Source: a virus. From it: a DNA stretch of 21,217 nucleotides. Where the stretch lies: the IMG/VR virus record IMGVR_UViG_3300024264_000191, positions 1 to 21,217 of that record, one strand, 5' to 3'. Both the position numbers and the translations under genes were made by a program. The notes under the pieces are model-generated. The model made no database searches. It saw only the letters and a program-made list of their open reading frames with translations, and had not been told where the DNA came from. Of the stretch, positions 1 through 8,305 are shown piece after piece. The number at the start of each line of letters is the position of its first letter. Positions within the stretch are counted from its first letter, which is position 1.

Positions 1-76
1 CGTTAGGCAATATTCTATCGTCAAGATCTTTATTCATCTTAGACTTTAGAAATGTGTTTTTTATTTGTTGAGCCAT
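1..76 (-). CDS. N-terminal fragment of a conserved phage tail/stabilisation-type protein (partial)
   Basis: An ATG at 76-74 opens a frame that stays open to the window edge, giving 25 residues that begin MAQQIKNTFLKSKMNKDLDD and continue R-I-L-P-N. The pattern of a short N-terminal strand followed by K-M-N-K-D-L-D-D-R and an L/I-P-N motif is one I recall at the start of large structural proteins (tail or DNA-stabilisation type) of marine and crAss-like phages. That assignment is from memory. The gene starts 4 nt after the TAA stop of the upstream 404-aa gene, as expected for one connector/tail operon. The rest of the protein lies outside the window, so neither domain content nor length can be checked. 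Confidence 0.6.
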   Translation of the reverse strand, partial: MAQQIKNTFLKSKMNKDLDDRILPN

Positions 77-80
77 TTAA

Positions 81-1295
81 TTATGATTTAATCCATTTAG
101 ATTTGCCTCTCATAACTTGAACTATTTCATCAAGTTTAATATTAGATAATCTTATTTTAGCATTTCTTAGCTTTGCAGATCTATCTCTTTTTAATCTTTG
201 TATTATATATTCCGGTTGGTTAATTCTAGATGCTAATATTGAGTAAAGAATATGAGCGTATAATGCATCTTCTGCCATTTTTGGTATTCTTGAATCCAAC
301 TCATACGCTAAGCCATCAGATATATAGTCAAGTATTATTAATTTATTTTTTAAATTTGAAGAAAAAGATATTACTCCGTCTCTTTCATTTAAATTAAACC
401 ACCCATTTCTTTGACTATATTGGGGGTCATTTCCATAACGCTCTCCCAAGAAAGGATTACCGGTTAGCCAACCAGCATAAGCCCAATAATCACGTAAAGT
501 TATATTCCCGTTTAATAAATTATCATTAGCTTCAGCCCATCTTTCCATTGTTTGTGATGAGCCTTCTAAATTATCACCAAAGTTGTCTTGTATTGGGTTG
601 CCATCGGGGCCATCTTGCAAAGGAACTTCATAAGGGGAACTAGTAAGATTATTAGCGGGATATATTGGGTGCTTAACACCTAAGGCATCTATATAAGAAA
701 CACCCACATAATTAACGTAGTCCTGAGGTATTATAACACTTAGCCCTTCTGAAATATTTAATTCTTGAGACTTTATGCTTTTTAAAGTATCATAGCTAAA
801 CTCTTGCATACCACGTTTTGCGTGAAATATTACATCTGTTCGTTTAACATCAGGTATTAACTTGTGTTCTCCAACATAAGTTGCAATAAATCCATTTACA
901 ATATCATTTAAGGATGTATATCCATAACTTCCATAATTTTCTTGGACAGCAGTACCTATAGCTTCGTTATTTCCATAACTACCACCATTCATTGCTTTTA
1001 ATTGAACCGCTACATAAGTGTTTAAAGGGATAGGAACTGCAGTGGTGATAGTATTGTTTTCCACACTAAAACTTGAGGTATATATAGTGTATGAGCCAGG
1101 AAGATTGGTTGGGCTAGTATAAATAACAAAATTATTTAAAGCATAATCAGGATTTAACGGATCTGAAGATCCTAAAATTAAATCTGTGTTAAAAGTTGTT
1201 GCAAAAACACCAGTGCCATCAGATAAAAATCGCTGAGATCCCGAATAATATTGTTCGTTAGTTTCGGTTATTAAACCGCCATTAGGTATAGGCAT
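81..1295 (-). CDS. Phage structural protein, probable head-tail connector/tail component (404 aa)
   Basis: This is a 404-aa protein with no signal peptide or membrane segment. The first 120 residues are rich in Thr, Ser, Asn, Gly and Tyr and look like beta structure. They open with PIPNGGLITETNEQYYSGSQ and have short strand-turn-strand patterns. From about residue 125 the chain becomes helical (DIVNGFIATYVGE, then VIFHAKRGMQEFSYDTL). A mixed region with an aromatic-rich segment follows (DYWAYAGWL), and the last 70 residues are basic and helical. I recall similar conserved proteins downstream of the capsid gene in marine and crAss-like phages, where they are assigned to the connector or tail, but I cannot name a precise homologue. 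It starts 3 nt after the stop of the 305-aa gene and is followed by the tail protein at 76, so it belongs to the same translational string. The exact role is unknown. Confidence 0.6.
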   Translation of the reverse strand: MPIPNGGLITETNEQYYSGSQRFLSDGTGVFATTFNTDLILGSSDPLNPDYALNNFVIYTSPTNLPGSYTIYTSSFSVENNTITTAVPIPLNTYVAVQLKAMNGGSYGNNEAIGTAVQENYGSYGYTSLNDIVNGFIATYVGEHKLIPDVKRTDVIFHAKRGMQEFSYDTLKSIKSQELNISEGLSVIIPQDYVNYVGVSYIDALGVKHPIYPANNLTSSPYEVPLQDGPDGNPIQDNFGDNLEGSSQTMERWAEANDNLLNGNITLRDYWAYAGWLTGNPFLGERYGNDPQYSQRNGWFNLNERDGVISFSSNLKNKLIILDYISDGLAYELDSRIPKMAEDALYAHILYSILASRINQPEYIIQRLKRDRSAKLRNAKIRLSNIKLDEIVQVMRGKSKWIKS

Positions 1296-1298
1296 ATC

Positions 1299-2216
1299 TT
1301 ATAGTGTTGAGCGTTGTACTTCTTGTTGAACTTGTTGTGCAGCTATTTGAACTATTGAAGGATCTCTTATTACAACTCCAGAGTAAAGTAATATTTTTAA
1401 TATAATATTAGTTTGTTCTGATTTTGATAATTCGAAATCAACAGAGTTAGTTGGATCCCATTGATAATAATTTTGTCCGGACGGTATTGTAAAATTCCAT
1501 ATTACATCCAAAGGCTTTCTTAAATAACTTACAGTTACATCCGATGTAATAGTTTGCGGATATAAATACAATTTATGATTTTCATATAAATATATAGGAT
1601 ATGTAGTAGTAGGCGCAACCAAAGGTGTAGTATTTATGTATAAAAGCTCGTTTCGCTGCACGAGTTGAGCTTCTGTGCTATCTTTGTATATAACTGTACC
1701 TAGCCTGTAAAAGTCCTCTGGGGTGGCCGTAACAACTATAGCTGCTAAATTAGCCGGAACAGTGTTAAATATTATATTAGCCCCACTAATAGTAAAAGCA
1801 GTTGTAACAACCCCATTAATAGTGACAGATATTACACTGCTAGCTAATTGAGAAGAAGTTATTGACGTAAACGGAAATGATATAGATGTGCCATTTCCCG
1901 TAAAGCTTTGTGTAGCTACGCTAGCTCCTGATGTAGTAGGCAATGTAAAACATTTATCTGGAGCGACATAAGTAGCCGTTCCGTATTCTTTAAAAATGGA
2001 AATATCTTGATCTACATTTTTAATTCGATCGCCGTATTCTGTATCATTATCCGGCCTTCTAAGCTGCTGATTTACAGTATCAAAATAACTCTCAAATATC
2101 TCAAGTTGCACTTGCGTAGCAACCTTGTTAAATTCGTCTGGTGATAAGTTACCTCTTTGCTCTTTATTAAGAATGAGTAACACCGTTTTATAAACTATGT
2201 CTACATTTACTGCCAT
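1299..2216 (-). CDS. Connector-like structural protein with an apparent inserted beta domain (305 aa)
   Basis: The N-terminal 75 residues are helical (NVDIVYKTVLLILNKEQRG, then SPDEFNKVATQVQLEIFESY), typical of small head-tail adaptor or ring proteins. The core resumes with EDFYRLGTVIY near residue 167 and ends in a helical C-terminus. Between about residues 94 and 166 lies a Ser/Thr/Val-rich stretch with a GNGTSISFPF turn, VTINGVV and an ANIIF strand. It resembles the GDGT-type beta modules of phage fibre proteins and appears to interrupt an otherwise continuous LP...DFYRLG segment. I chose the ATG at 2216: the longer frame would start with GTG at 2252 inside a hairpin, and the sequence just before ATG 2216 is the usual A-rich leader. 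It sits 3 nt upstream of the 404-aa gene. Connector function is inferred from position and helical content. Confidence 0.6.
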   Translation of the reverse strand: MAVNVDIVYKTVLLILNKEQRGNLSPDEFNKVATQVQLEIFESYFDTVNQQLRRPDNDTEYGDRIKNVDQDISIFKEYGTATYVAPDKCFTLPTTSGASVATQSFTGNGTSISFPFTSITSSQLASSVISVTINGVVTTAFTISGANIIFNTVPANLAAIVVTATPEDFYRLGTVIYKDSTEAQLVQRNELLYINTTPLVAPTTTYPIYLYENHKLYLYPQTITSDVTVSYLRKPLDVIWNFTIPSGQNYYQWDPTNSVDFELSKSEQTNIILKILLYSGVVIRDPSIVQIAAQQVQQEVQRSTL

Positions 2217-2240
2217 TTTATTTTTTTTGTTATAAATATT

Positions 2241-2266
2241 AACCGGTCTCACTTAAGAAACCGGTC
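2241..2266 (-). other. Hairpin in the leader of the 305-aa gene
   Basis: AACCGGTC occurs at 2241-2248 and again at 2259-2266. Because ACCGGT is its own complement, the minus-strand RNA can fold GACCGGUU against GACCGGUU as eight pairs, two of them G-U, around a 10-nt loop. No U-run follows, so it is a poor intrinsic terminator. It lies 24 nt before the ATG of the 305-aa gene and could be an mRNA processing or stability element. Function is unknown. Confidence 0.4.
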
Positions 2267-2316
2267 AATAATAATTCACCATCTATAATATAATTACGTG
2301 TTTTTTTTAAAAACTA

Positions 2317-3171
2317 CTAATTAAATTTCTTTTCTATAGATCGGTATACTTCAACTCCCTCATCAGTTTTAAAATATGCTGCCATAGCTGAGTATGGGTT
2401 TTCATCAAAAGGTACAGACATTAGCTTTCTACCATTAGATGTCCAAGAAAAAGTTCTTTGATCCTGTGACAAGGTAATTATATTAGCCTCTGTAGCTTTA
2501 ATAGCTACATTTCTAAGTCCTACATTTTCGTCTTGTGCTAATTCTAAAAATAAAGCAGGGTTGTTATTTGCAAACAATCGTAAATCTCTTTTAATTTCTT
2601 TAGAGGACAATTGATTAACTGCGTTACCCATTTCTACTCTTAATATAGCTTCGGCATCGTCGATATCCATATCTCTAGCAAATACTGCTGCATCTGTTTG
2701 CAAATCTAGTAACTCTAGATCGTCATAAGCTTCTTCAACAGGATCATATTCCTCGTAGATTCTTCCTTTTAACGGATGATATAATGAAAGTAGTTTTTGT
2801 AAATTCTGTTGTGTTTTAGGAACTCGTAAATCCCCATCTCTAAACATAATATGTCCTAACGTAGCTTCTCCTTCTTGTTCGCTTTTGAAAGGCGAATCAT
2901 GGTTAGTTGCATATCTAATTTCTTTTTGTGTACCAGTTTCTTCATCAAAATATAGCAGCGCATGTTTTCTAGTATGCTTACCTGGAATAGTTAACGTAAG
3001 AGGGGTGTGCCTACCTACTAAGTAGTACAGCCTATCTTTAATTTCCCATTTAGGTTTTGCTGGTTTTTCTGGTGCTTCTGCAACCGGTTTTTCAACAGCC
3101 GCTTTTGGGGCTGCTTCTACAATTTGTTCTTCTTGTGCAACTTTTTTAGCTGCTGGTTTTTTATTTGCCAT
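2317..3171 (-). CDS. Conserved phage protein of unknown function downstream of the capsid gene (284 aa)
   Basis: Residues 1-42 form a low-complexity Lys/Ala/Pro/Glu tail (MANKKPAAKKVAQEE and similar), probably disordered. A compact beta-rich region follows, with KDRLYYLVGRHTPLTLTIPG and HALLYFDEETGTQKEIRY, then an acidic helical middle around 145-185 (DPVEEAYDDLELLDL). The C-terminal domain contains DQRTFSWTSNGRKL and FDENPYSAMAAYFKTDEGVE. No catalytic motif is visible. The gene is the first after the capsid terminator, in a separate small unit with the 305- and 404-aa genes, so a head-completion or virion-associated role is plausible. I do recall similar sequences next to capsid genes in uncultured marine phages, without an assigned function. 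The gene before it ends with a terminator, so it may depend on read-through or a promoter in the AT-rich gap at 3172-3207. Confidence 0.6.
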   Translation of the reverse strand: MANKKPAAKKVAQEEQIVEAAPKAAVEKPVAEAPEKPAKPKWEIKDRLYYLVGRHTPLTLTIPGKHTRKHALLYFDEETGTQKEIRYATNHDSPFKSEQEGEATLGHIMFRDGDLRVPKTQQNLQKLLSLYHPLKGRIYEEYDPVEEAYDDLELLDLQTDAAVFARDMDIDDAEAILRVEMGNAVNQLSSKEIKRDLRLFANNNPALFLELAQDENVGLRNVAIKATEANIITLSQDQRTFSWTSNGRKLMSVPFDENPYSAMAAYFKTDEGVEVYRSIEKKFN

Positions 3172-3207
3172 AATATAATATAATTAAATAGTTAATAAGA
3201 ATAATAA

Positions 3208-3234
3208 TTACCCCCGTCATTACAACGAGGGTAA
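3208..3234 (-). terminator. Intrinsic terminator after the major capsid gene
   Basis: The minus-strand RNA forms a 10-bp stem, UUACCCUCGU with ACGGGGGUAA (one G-U pair), around a 7-nt loop. UUAUUAUUCUUAUUAAC follows directly. It begins 18 nt after the capsid stop codon at 3253. The stem is the most GC-rich patch in this neighbourhood. Stem plus U-rich tail supports intrinsic termination. It may be partial, since three structural genes continue downstream on the same strand. Confidence 0.8.
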
Positions 3235-3252
3235 GAATTACATTTGAAATCC

Positions 3253-4716
3253 TTAGATTCCTTTGAATAATACGAAGTTGTTAGCTGCTTGAGTAATCAA
3301 ACATCTTTCAGATAGGAAGTTTACTTCCATTGCATCAAGAGTTGAATTACTAGCACCTCCAACAGATCCTGTTAACCAAGATTTCATTCTACGGTCATCA
3401 GTTTGAGAAGCTCTGTATCGTACGTGTAAGAATGGACGACGAATGTTAGTTCCTAAAACTTGATCATAAACAGTTGAAGTTCCAGCTGGTACTAATACAC
3501 CTTCGATTGAATTAACTCCGTTGATTGCTCCACGTGTAGAAGCATCGTTTAAGTATTTCCAATCTGTTTTGTAAAAGTCGTAAGATCCTCTACGGAATCC
3601 GCTGAATCCTAAGTTAAGCGCCATGTCTTCTGAATTTTCAAATAATCCAAAAGCAACACCTCCAGTAGCTCCGCTAGAAATAGCCGCAAGCATATCATCA
3701 AAGTCTAAAGCAGTTTGACGGTTTAGGAATAACATGTTTTCCTCAATTGCTCCTTGAGTGTCAAGGTTTTTAAGGATAGCATCAAATTCATTTAATCCGT
3801 TAGCAGCTGTGAATCCAGTTTCTACATTACCTCTATCTTGGATAGCAGCAAATAAACCTTGTGTTCCTGGCTGAGTTAATGGGTTAAGAGTAGATGCATT
3901 TAATTCACCTTCTACCATTGCCATTTCTAAGTAATCTTCAAAACGTAAACGTGTTTCAGACTCAGCTTTCAAATACCATAGGTATCCGTCAGTTCCGTCC
4001 TCAGTCGCTACATTTACCCATCCGATTTGTGCAGTATCAGATCCAGATACAACGTACTGATCTCTAATAATGATTGGTGAGTTAGAAAACTGCGTTAATA
4101 CAGGCTCTACGCTAGTTCTAGCAGCTGAGTTTCCAGCGCCGCCAGCAGCTAATGTAGTTCCTTTAGAATAATCAGATCCGTAAACGAATACTTTTAATCC
4201 AGTTGCAGAGAAACCTTGAGTAGTCAAAGTTGTTCCAGCAAATGACTGAATAGTAATTGTTCCAGCTGCACCTAGTGTAGATGCTGTTACAATACCTTTA
4301 GCCTCTAATCCAGTAACCGGATCTAAAACAACAACAGTATCATTTACTGAAATTACATTACTAACTCCAGCAACAGCGCCAGGGTTAAGAGTAATTACAG
4401 ATAATGTACCAGCTCCGTTAGCTTGAGATACTCCAGCATAAGAGATGTGTAATCTGTTTTGTTCAGACCAAATAACTTGATCAGATGTCATTGGCATTTC
4501 AGCACCAACCATTCTTAAAAATCCAGATAACGTTCTGTTTCCGTAACGCTCTACTTCTGCTTCGTAGATTTCTGGTAAATACTGCTGAGCAAAATCAGCG
4601 AAATTTCCTGGAACTCCGGCACCTCCGCCGTTGTTGTTCCATTGTAAATAATTTGTAGCAAGTAATTGCTGTGTTTGTGATGGGATTATACTCCCAAATT
4701 GTGGTAATAAACTCAT
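3253..4716 (-). CDS. Major capsid protein
   Basis: A 487-aa protein in the size range of HK97-fold capsid proteins of crAss-like and related phages. The N-terminus (LPQFGSIIPSQTQQLLATNY) precedes a segment that looks like the capsid N-arm and spine helix, FAQQYLPEIYEAEVERYGNR. Residues about 100-190 are a Gly/Thr/Val-rich beta insertion. The central part has VEPVLTQFSNSPIIIRDQYV and a helical ESETRLRFEDYLEMAMVEGE stretch, and the C-terminus is a beta-rich P-domain-like segment. Position is strong support: terminase, portal, scaffold-like protein, then this gene, 5 nt after the scaffold-like stop and followed by the clearest terminator in the window. No protease motif is fused to it. The role is confident from context; the fold is inferred, and the crAss-like kinship is from recall. 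Confidence 0.85.
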   Translation of the reverse strand: MSLLPQFGSIIPSQTQQLLATNYLQWNNNGGGAGVPGNFADFAQQYLPEIYEAEVERYGNRTLSGFLRMVGAEMPMTSDQVIWSEQNRLHISYAGVSQANGAGTLSVITLNPGAVAGVSNVISVNDTVVVLDPVTGLEAKGIVTASTLGAAGTITIQSFAGTTLTTQGFSATGLKVFVYGSDYSKGTTLAAGGAGNSAARTSVEPVLTQFSNSPIIIRDQYVVSGSDTAQIGWVNVATEDGTDGYLWYLKAESETRLRFEDYLEMAMVEGELNASTLNPLTQPGTQGLFAAIQDRGNVETGFTAANGLNEFDAILKNLDTQGAIEENMLFLNRQTALDFDDMLAAISSGATGGVAFGLFENSEDMALNLGFSGFRRGSYDFYKTDWKYLNDASTRGAINGVNSIEGVLVPAGTSTVYDQVLGTNIRRPFLHVRYRASQTDDRRMKSWLTGSVGGASNSTLDAMEVNFLSERCLITQAANNFVLFKGI

Positions 4717-4721
4717 TGTTA

Positions 4722-5858
4722 TTAATTTTTAAACTTTTTAATTTTTAGTTTTGCAGAGTCCGTTCCAGAAATTGATTTAACTTTATACGCGCCAAAACGA
4801 GCACTTTCAACTGGTGCTGCTTTCCTAGCTTCAGTAGATGTATTATTAGATTTGTTTACAACATCTCTAATAGCATCTGCTTTGCCTTGTTCATAAAAAT
4901 GATTTGCTATTTTATCAGCATTCATTCCTGCGTATAAAGCTTTGTGATACCCTTTGGTATCTTTAACCGTGCCATCTTCCCCAAGGAACTTCCCTACGAA
5001 ATTACCGATGTCCGATTGTTTTTCCCCCACTTGAGATGCATTTTGCACTCCATATCTAAACTTTTTTTCGCCTAAGTTGAAATCGAAACCTTCGAAATCC
5101 TTATTGAATAATTGTTCAGTTTGAGCTTTAAACTTCTCATGATTCTGGGAGTTTCTTTCCTGATCCTCTTTATATCGATTAAAAAAGTCCGATGCTTTTT
5201 GTTGATCCTCAGAAAAACTTGGCGACTTCAACTTGATGTCATCATAATATTTTTCCTTGGTATCTTCTAAAAACTTACGAGCTTTTGAAACCTCTTCTTT
5301 ATATGCGAGTTTTTTTCTTTTGATGTCTCGCTCTTCATCAATATCTTCATCAAATGCGAAAGTGTCTTCGATCATAAAATCGATTTCTTCTTGTGACAAA
5401 TGAGGCTTTGTACTTTTATAGTATTCTTTTACTAAAACGTCTCTATCTACATCTTCGTAATTAGTGTTTAATCTTATGTAGTCCTGCATAGTCCCACCTG
5501 TTTCTCTCATAAAATCTACTAACTTATTTATGTTGTCAGGTAAATCATTTTGAGTAGGAGGTGGCTCAATAGCAGGAGCTTTAGCTTCTACTTCTTTTTC
5601 TTCGGTAATGTCTTTAATGACTGGTTCGGATGTTCCTTCCTCCACTTCTCGTACATCTTCGGCTGGTTTATTCTCATCCACACCGCCTGTGCTTGGCTCT
5701 TGAACGGCATCTTTTTCTTCTTTAGGAATTACTACTCTAGTTACATTGCTTGGAACGTCGATTAAAGGCTCCCTGTTTTTAGCCGCCAACTGTTCATCAG
5801 TTAGTTTAGGCTTGGATTGAATCTTAAAAGATCCTTCCGTTTTTACTTGTTCATTCAT
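4722..5858 (-). CDS. Scaffold-like head assembly protein between portal and capsid genes
   Basis: This 378-aa protein is strongly charged and looks largely helical or disordered, as expected of a capsid scaffold. Residues 40-105 are Glu/Pro-rich (KEEKDAVQEPSTGGVDEN, then VREVEEGTSEPVIKDITEE). Residues 120-250 are acidic, helical and coiled-coil-like (EEIDFMIEDTFAFDEDIDEE, then the basic KRKKLAYKEEVSKARKFLED). The C-terminus switches to a basic tail (SAKLKIKKFKN), which in other scaffolds contacts the coat protein. The location directly between portal and major capsid genes is the classic scaffold position in T7-like and many other phages. No sequence family is recognised, so this is a context and composition call. 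An alternative is a minor head or cargo protein injected with the DNA. Confidence 0.6.
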   Translation of the reverse strand: MNEQVKTEGSFKIQSKPKLTDEQLAAKNREPLIDVPSNVTRVVIPKEEKDAVQEPSTGGVDENKPAEDVREVEEGTSEPVIKDITEEKEVEAKAPAIEPPPTQNDLPDNINKLVDFMRETGGTMQDYIRLNTNYEDVDRDVLVKEYYKSTKPHLSQEEIDFMIEDTFAFDEDIDEERDIKRKKLAYKEEVSKARKFLEDTKEKYYDDIKLKSPSFSEDQQKASDFFNRYKEDQERNSQNHEKFKAQTEQLFNKDFEGFDFNLGEKKFRYGVQNASQVGEKQSDIGNFVGKFLGEDGTVKDTKGYHKALYAGMNADKIANHFYEQGKADAIRDVVNKSNNTSTEARKAAPVESARFGAYKVKSISGTDSAKLKIKKFKN

Positions 5859-5890
5859 GATATAATATTATATAATTATTAAATACTTAT

Positions 5891-8302
5891 TTATGTAGGA
5901 TCAAATGATGATAAGTCAAATCCTCCCATCACATCGTTTCCTTGTGACTCAAAATTCTTAGGCATTCCTTCAGTTTGCCTTTGTTGTATAAGTTCACTTT
6001 GTTGAGTACCCTGTATTTTTACTCTTTTATCTTTTCTATCTTCTATTTCTTTTTCTTTTTGTGTGGTAGCACCAATTTGTGCTTGAGCTAATTGCATATT
6101 ATACTCAAATTCAGTTGCCATTAACTGTCTTTTAATTTGAGCTTCTCTTTCCATTCTTTGTATTTCAAATTGCGATTTAGCTTGTTCTATAGCAACTTTT
6201 TCAGATGTAAGAGCTTGTTGCTTTTGCACTTCCGCCATTGCGGCTTTTTCAGAGGCTTCAGCATTTGCTGCTGCTTGGGCTTGTATATTTTGTTGAGTTA
6301 CGGCCTGTTCTCTTTCTAACTTTTTCTTGCGCTTAAGCTTTAACATTTGATTAGCCAGCTTAAGGTTTTTAATTTCACGTATATCAATAGCATCTTCTAT
6401 ATCAATACTACCTTGTTGCAACGAAGCATTTATATTGGCCGCTAATTCAGCTTTTTCTTCGTCATCTGGTTCCATTTCTAAATATATTCCAAAGTCATGA
6501 AGATTTAAATTTTCTATTTCCTTTAAAGTTTCTACGTTGAAAGTAGATATACTATTCATTAAAGAATTTTTAGTAAGAGGAAAATTTAATACATCAGCTA
6601 TTTTTAAAGAAATGTTTTCACAAGTACTAAGCGCTAAGAAAAGACTAGCATCTTGTATATGCTTAGTAGCTACATTAGAAGCATTAGCCGCCATTTTTTG
6701 TAGACCAACTAATGAATCAGCAGAAGGTAAAGATCCATCTCTTGCTTCATTTAATCCAGTAACATCTCTAATCATTTGCATATTGTAATTATATGCTGTA
6801 ATAAGAGATTGTATTTTACCCATTCCATTTGATGAAGACAATTCTTGAATTGGTACTTTACCTCTGTTTATATCTCCTTCTTGTGTAAGTGATCTACCTA
6901 CAACAGAACCGGTTTGAAAATACATATTTAATGCTTCAGCTGGATTGTAGTTTGTTCCATTGCCTAAATCAACCTCAGCTAAACCGTCCATATCTAAAAA
7001 GATACCATCGGGAACCATTCTGGATAATACTTGTTGTATTTTTAAATGAGTTAGTTGTATTACGTCGGCAAAACCTACACATTTACTTATTAAAGATTGT
7101 ATTTTACCTTTGTACATTCTTGGTGCACATAAGGAATAACTCATTTCTACGCGGGTAGTATCAGCCATTGGGCGTGTCATATTTTCTGACATTTCCCATT
7201 TAAGCATTGTATTAGTTCCAATTACTTTAGCCCCTTCATATAATACTTCTATAGACCTTGAAACTCTTTCAAAGTTGTCATTTGGAGGAGGATTAAACTG
7301 ATCAGTTTTTTCAATTGCCTTTTCTAAACCTGAATCTGTTTTCTTTATTTTAAAAACTTGGTCGGTATATGTTTTGTATTCAAAATACAATACTTGAACA
7401 GTATTGTAATCATAGCTTTCAAAACCTCGAATCATTCTTCGATTACCTGGCATGTCTTGAATTCTTTCTAACTCTTCGTCCGATATATTAGGAAATTCTT
7501 TTTTAAGCTCTGGTATAGTTATAGATTTAACTTCGCCTACGTAATATATGTCTTCAAAGTGAGGATCTTCCGTGTAAGACCAAACGCAATAAGCAGGATC
7601 AACGTAATCTACTACAATGCCTTCAGCTGGATTAAACGATGTTTTGGTTACACCTATTCCTATATTAACCAAATCTTGATTTACTCTAGATTTAGTTAAA
7701 TCAAATTCGTTAGTAGCTAATACGGTATTAATAGCTTCTTCTTCTGCCACCTCAATAGCTTGCTTGTAGCTAAGCTGCATGTGAAGATCTCTTTCCTCTA
7801 AAGACTCAGGTAGATTATCTGGTGATATATTAGATCTACTTAAATTTATATCTATAACTTGAGATGCCTCAGCTTGTTCATTTTTAGTTAACATATCAAA
7901 TAACAAGTCTTCCGCAAAATCAGTTCTTTTCTTTAAAGACTCTGGATCTTGAGCATAAGAAGTTAAGTCGTATTGTTTCTGTGTTATTCCATTTGCAACT
8001 ATGTTCGAAAACTTAGAAAGTATAGGAACTGGCTTCCAATCTAAGTTAAGATAAGATAAATCGCCATTAATAGCTAACTCATCCTTATACTTTTGCACGC
8101 TTTGTTCTCCTCTGGCATATAATCTTAAATTATGAAAATTATTCCAGTTTGTAGCGTAACGGTTTGAACCACTTCCACCGTAATTGAACCATTCTTGCTC
8201 AATAGCTCTACTAACCTGAAGCCCGTATTCCCACGTTGCTTTCTCTGCATCACTTACAACCTGATCCGGGAATGAGCTATTAGTATTTGTACTTATATTC
8301 AT
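5891..8302 (-). CDS. Portal protein
   Basis: An 803-aa protein encoded 3 nt after the terminase, the usual place for the portal, which forms the 12-fold ring through which DNA is packaged. The region LRLYARGEQSVQKYKDEL, then SYLNLDWKPVPILSKFSNIV (about residues 60-105), matches the N-terminal pattern I recall in portals of crAss-like and marine Bacteroidota phages. A beta-rich wing region with NIGIGVTKTSFNP and VDYVDPAYCVWSYTEDPHFE follows, then a clip/stem region. A helical segment with DVTGLNEARDGSLPSADSLVGL is characteristic of portal crown-stem junctions. The last 160 residues are a long Gln/Ala/Glu/Lys-rich coiled coil (QQNIQAQAAANAEASEKAAM) and a disordered tail. This barrel-like C-terminus makes it large compared with the 500-600 aa of siphovirus portals, in line with podovirus-type portals. 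Confidence 0.88.
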   Translation of the reverse strand: MNISTNTNSSFPDQVVSDAEKATWEYGLQVSRAIEQEWFNYGGSGSNRYATNWNNFHNLRLYARGEQSVQKYKDELAINGDLSYLNLDWKPVPILSKFSNIVANGITQKQYDLTSYAQDPESLKKRTDFAEDLLFDMLTKNEQAEASQVIDINLSRSNISPDNLPESLEERDLHMQLSYKQAIEVAEEEAINTVLATNEFDLTKSRVNQDLVNIGIGVTKTSFNPAEGIVVDYVDPAYCVWSYTEDPHFEDIYYVGEVKSITIPELKKEFPNISDEELERIQDMPGNRRMIRGFESYDYNTVQVLYFEYKTYTDQVFKIKKTDSGLEKAIEKTDQFNPPPNDNFERVSRSIEVLYEGAKVIGTNTMLKWEMSENMTRPMADTTRVEMSYSLCAPRMYKGKIQSLISKCVGFADVIQLTHLKIQQVLSRMVPDGIFLDMDGLAEVDLGNGTNYNPAEALNMYFQTGSVVGRSLTQEGDINRGKVPIQELSSSNGMGKIQSLITAYNYNMQMIRDVTGLNEARDGSLPSADSLVGLQKMAANASNVATKHIQDASLFLALSTCENISLKIADVLNFPLTKNSLMNSISTFNVETLKEIENLNLHDFGIYLEMEPDDEEKAELAANINASLQQGSIDIEDAIDIREIKNLKLANQMLKLKRKKKLEREQAVTQQNIQAQAAANAEASEKAAMAEVQKQQALTSEKVAIEQAKSQFEIQRMEREAQIKRQLMATEFEYNMQLAQAQIGATTQKEKEIEDRKDKRVKIQGTQQSELIQQRQTEGMPKNFESQGNDVMGGFDLSSFDPT

Positions 8303-8305
8303 TTA

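Noticed and set aside
5550-5765. Plus-strand frame of 71 aa rich in Phe and Tyr.
   Set aside because: It is the complement of the Glu/Lys-rich scaffold-like gene, which explains the Phe-rich composition.
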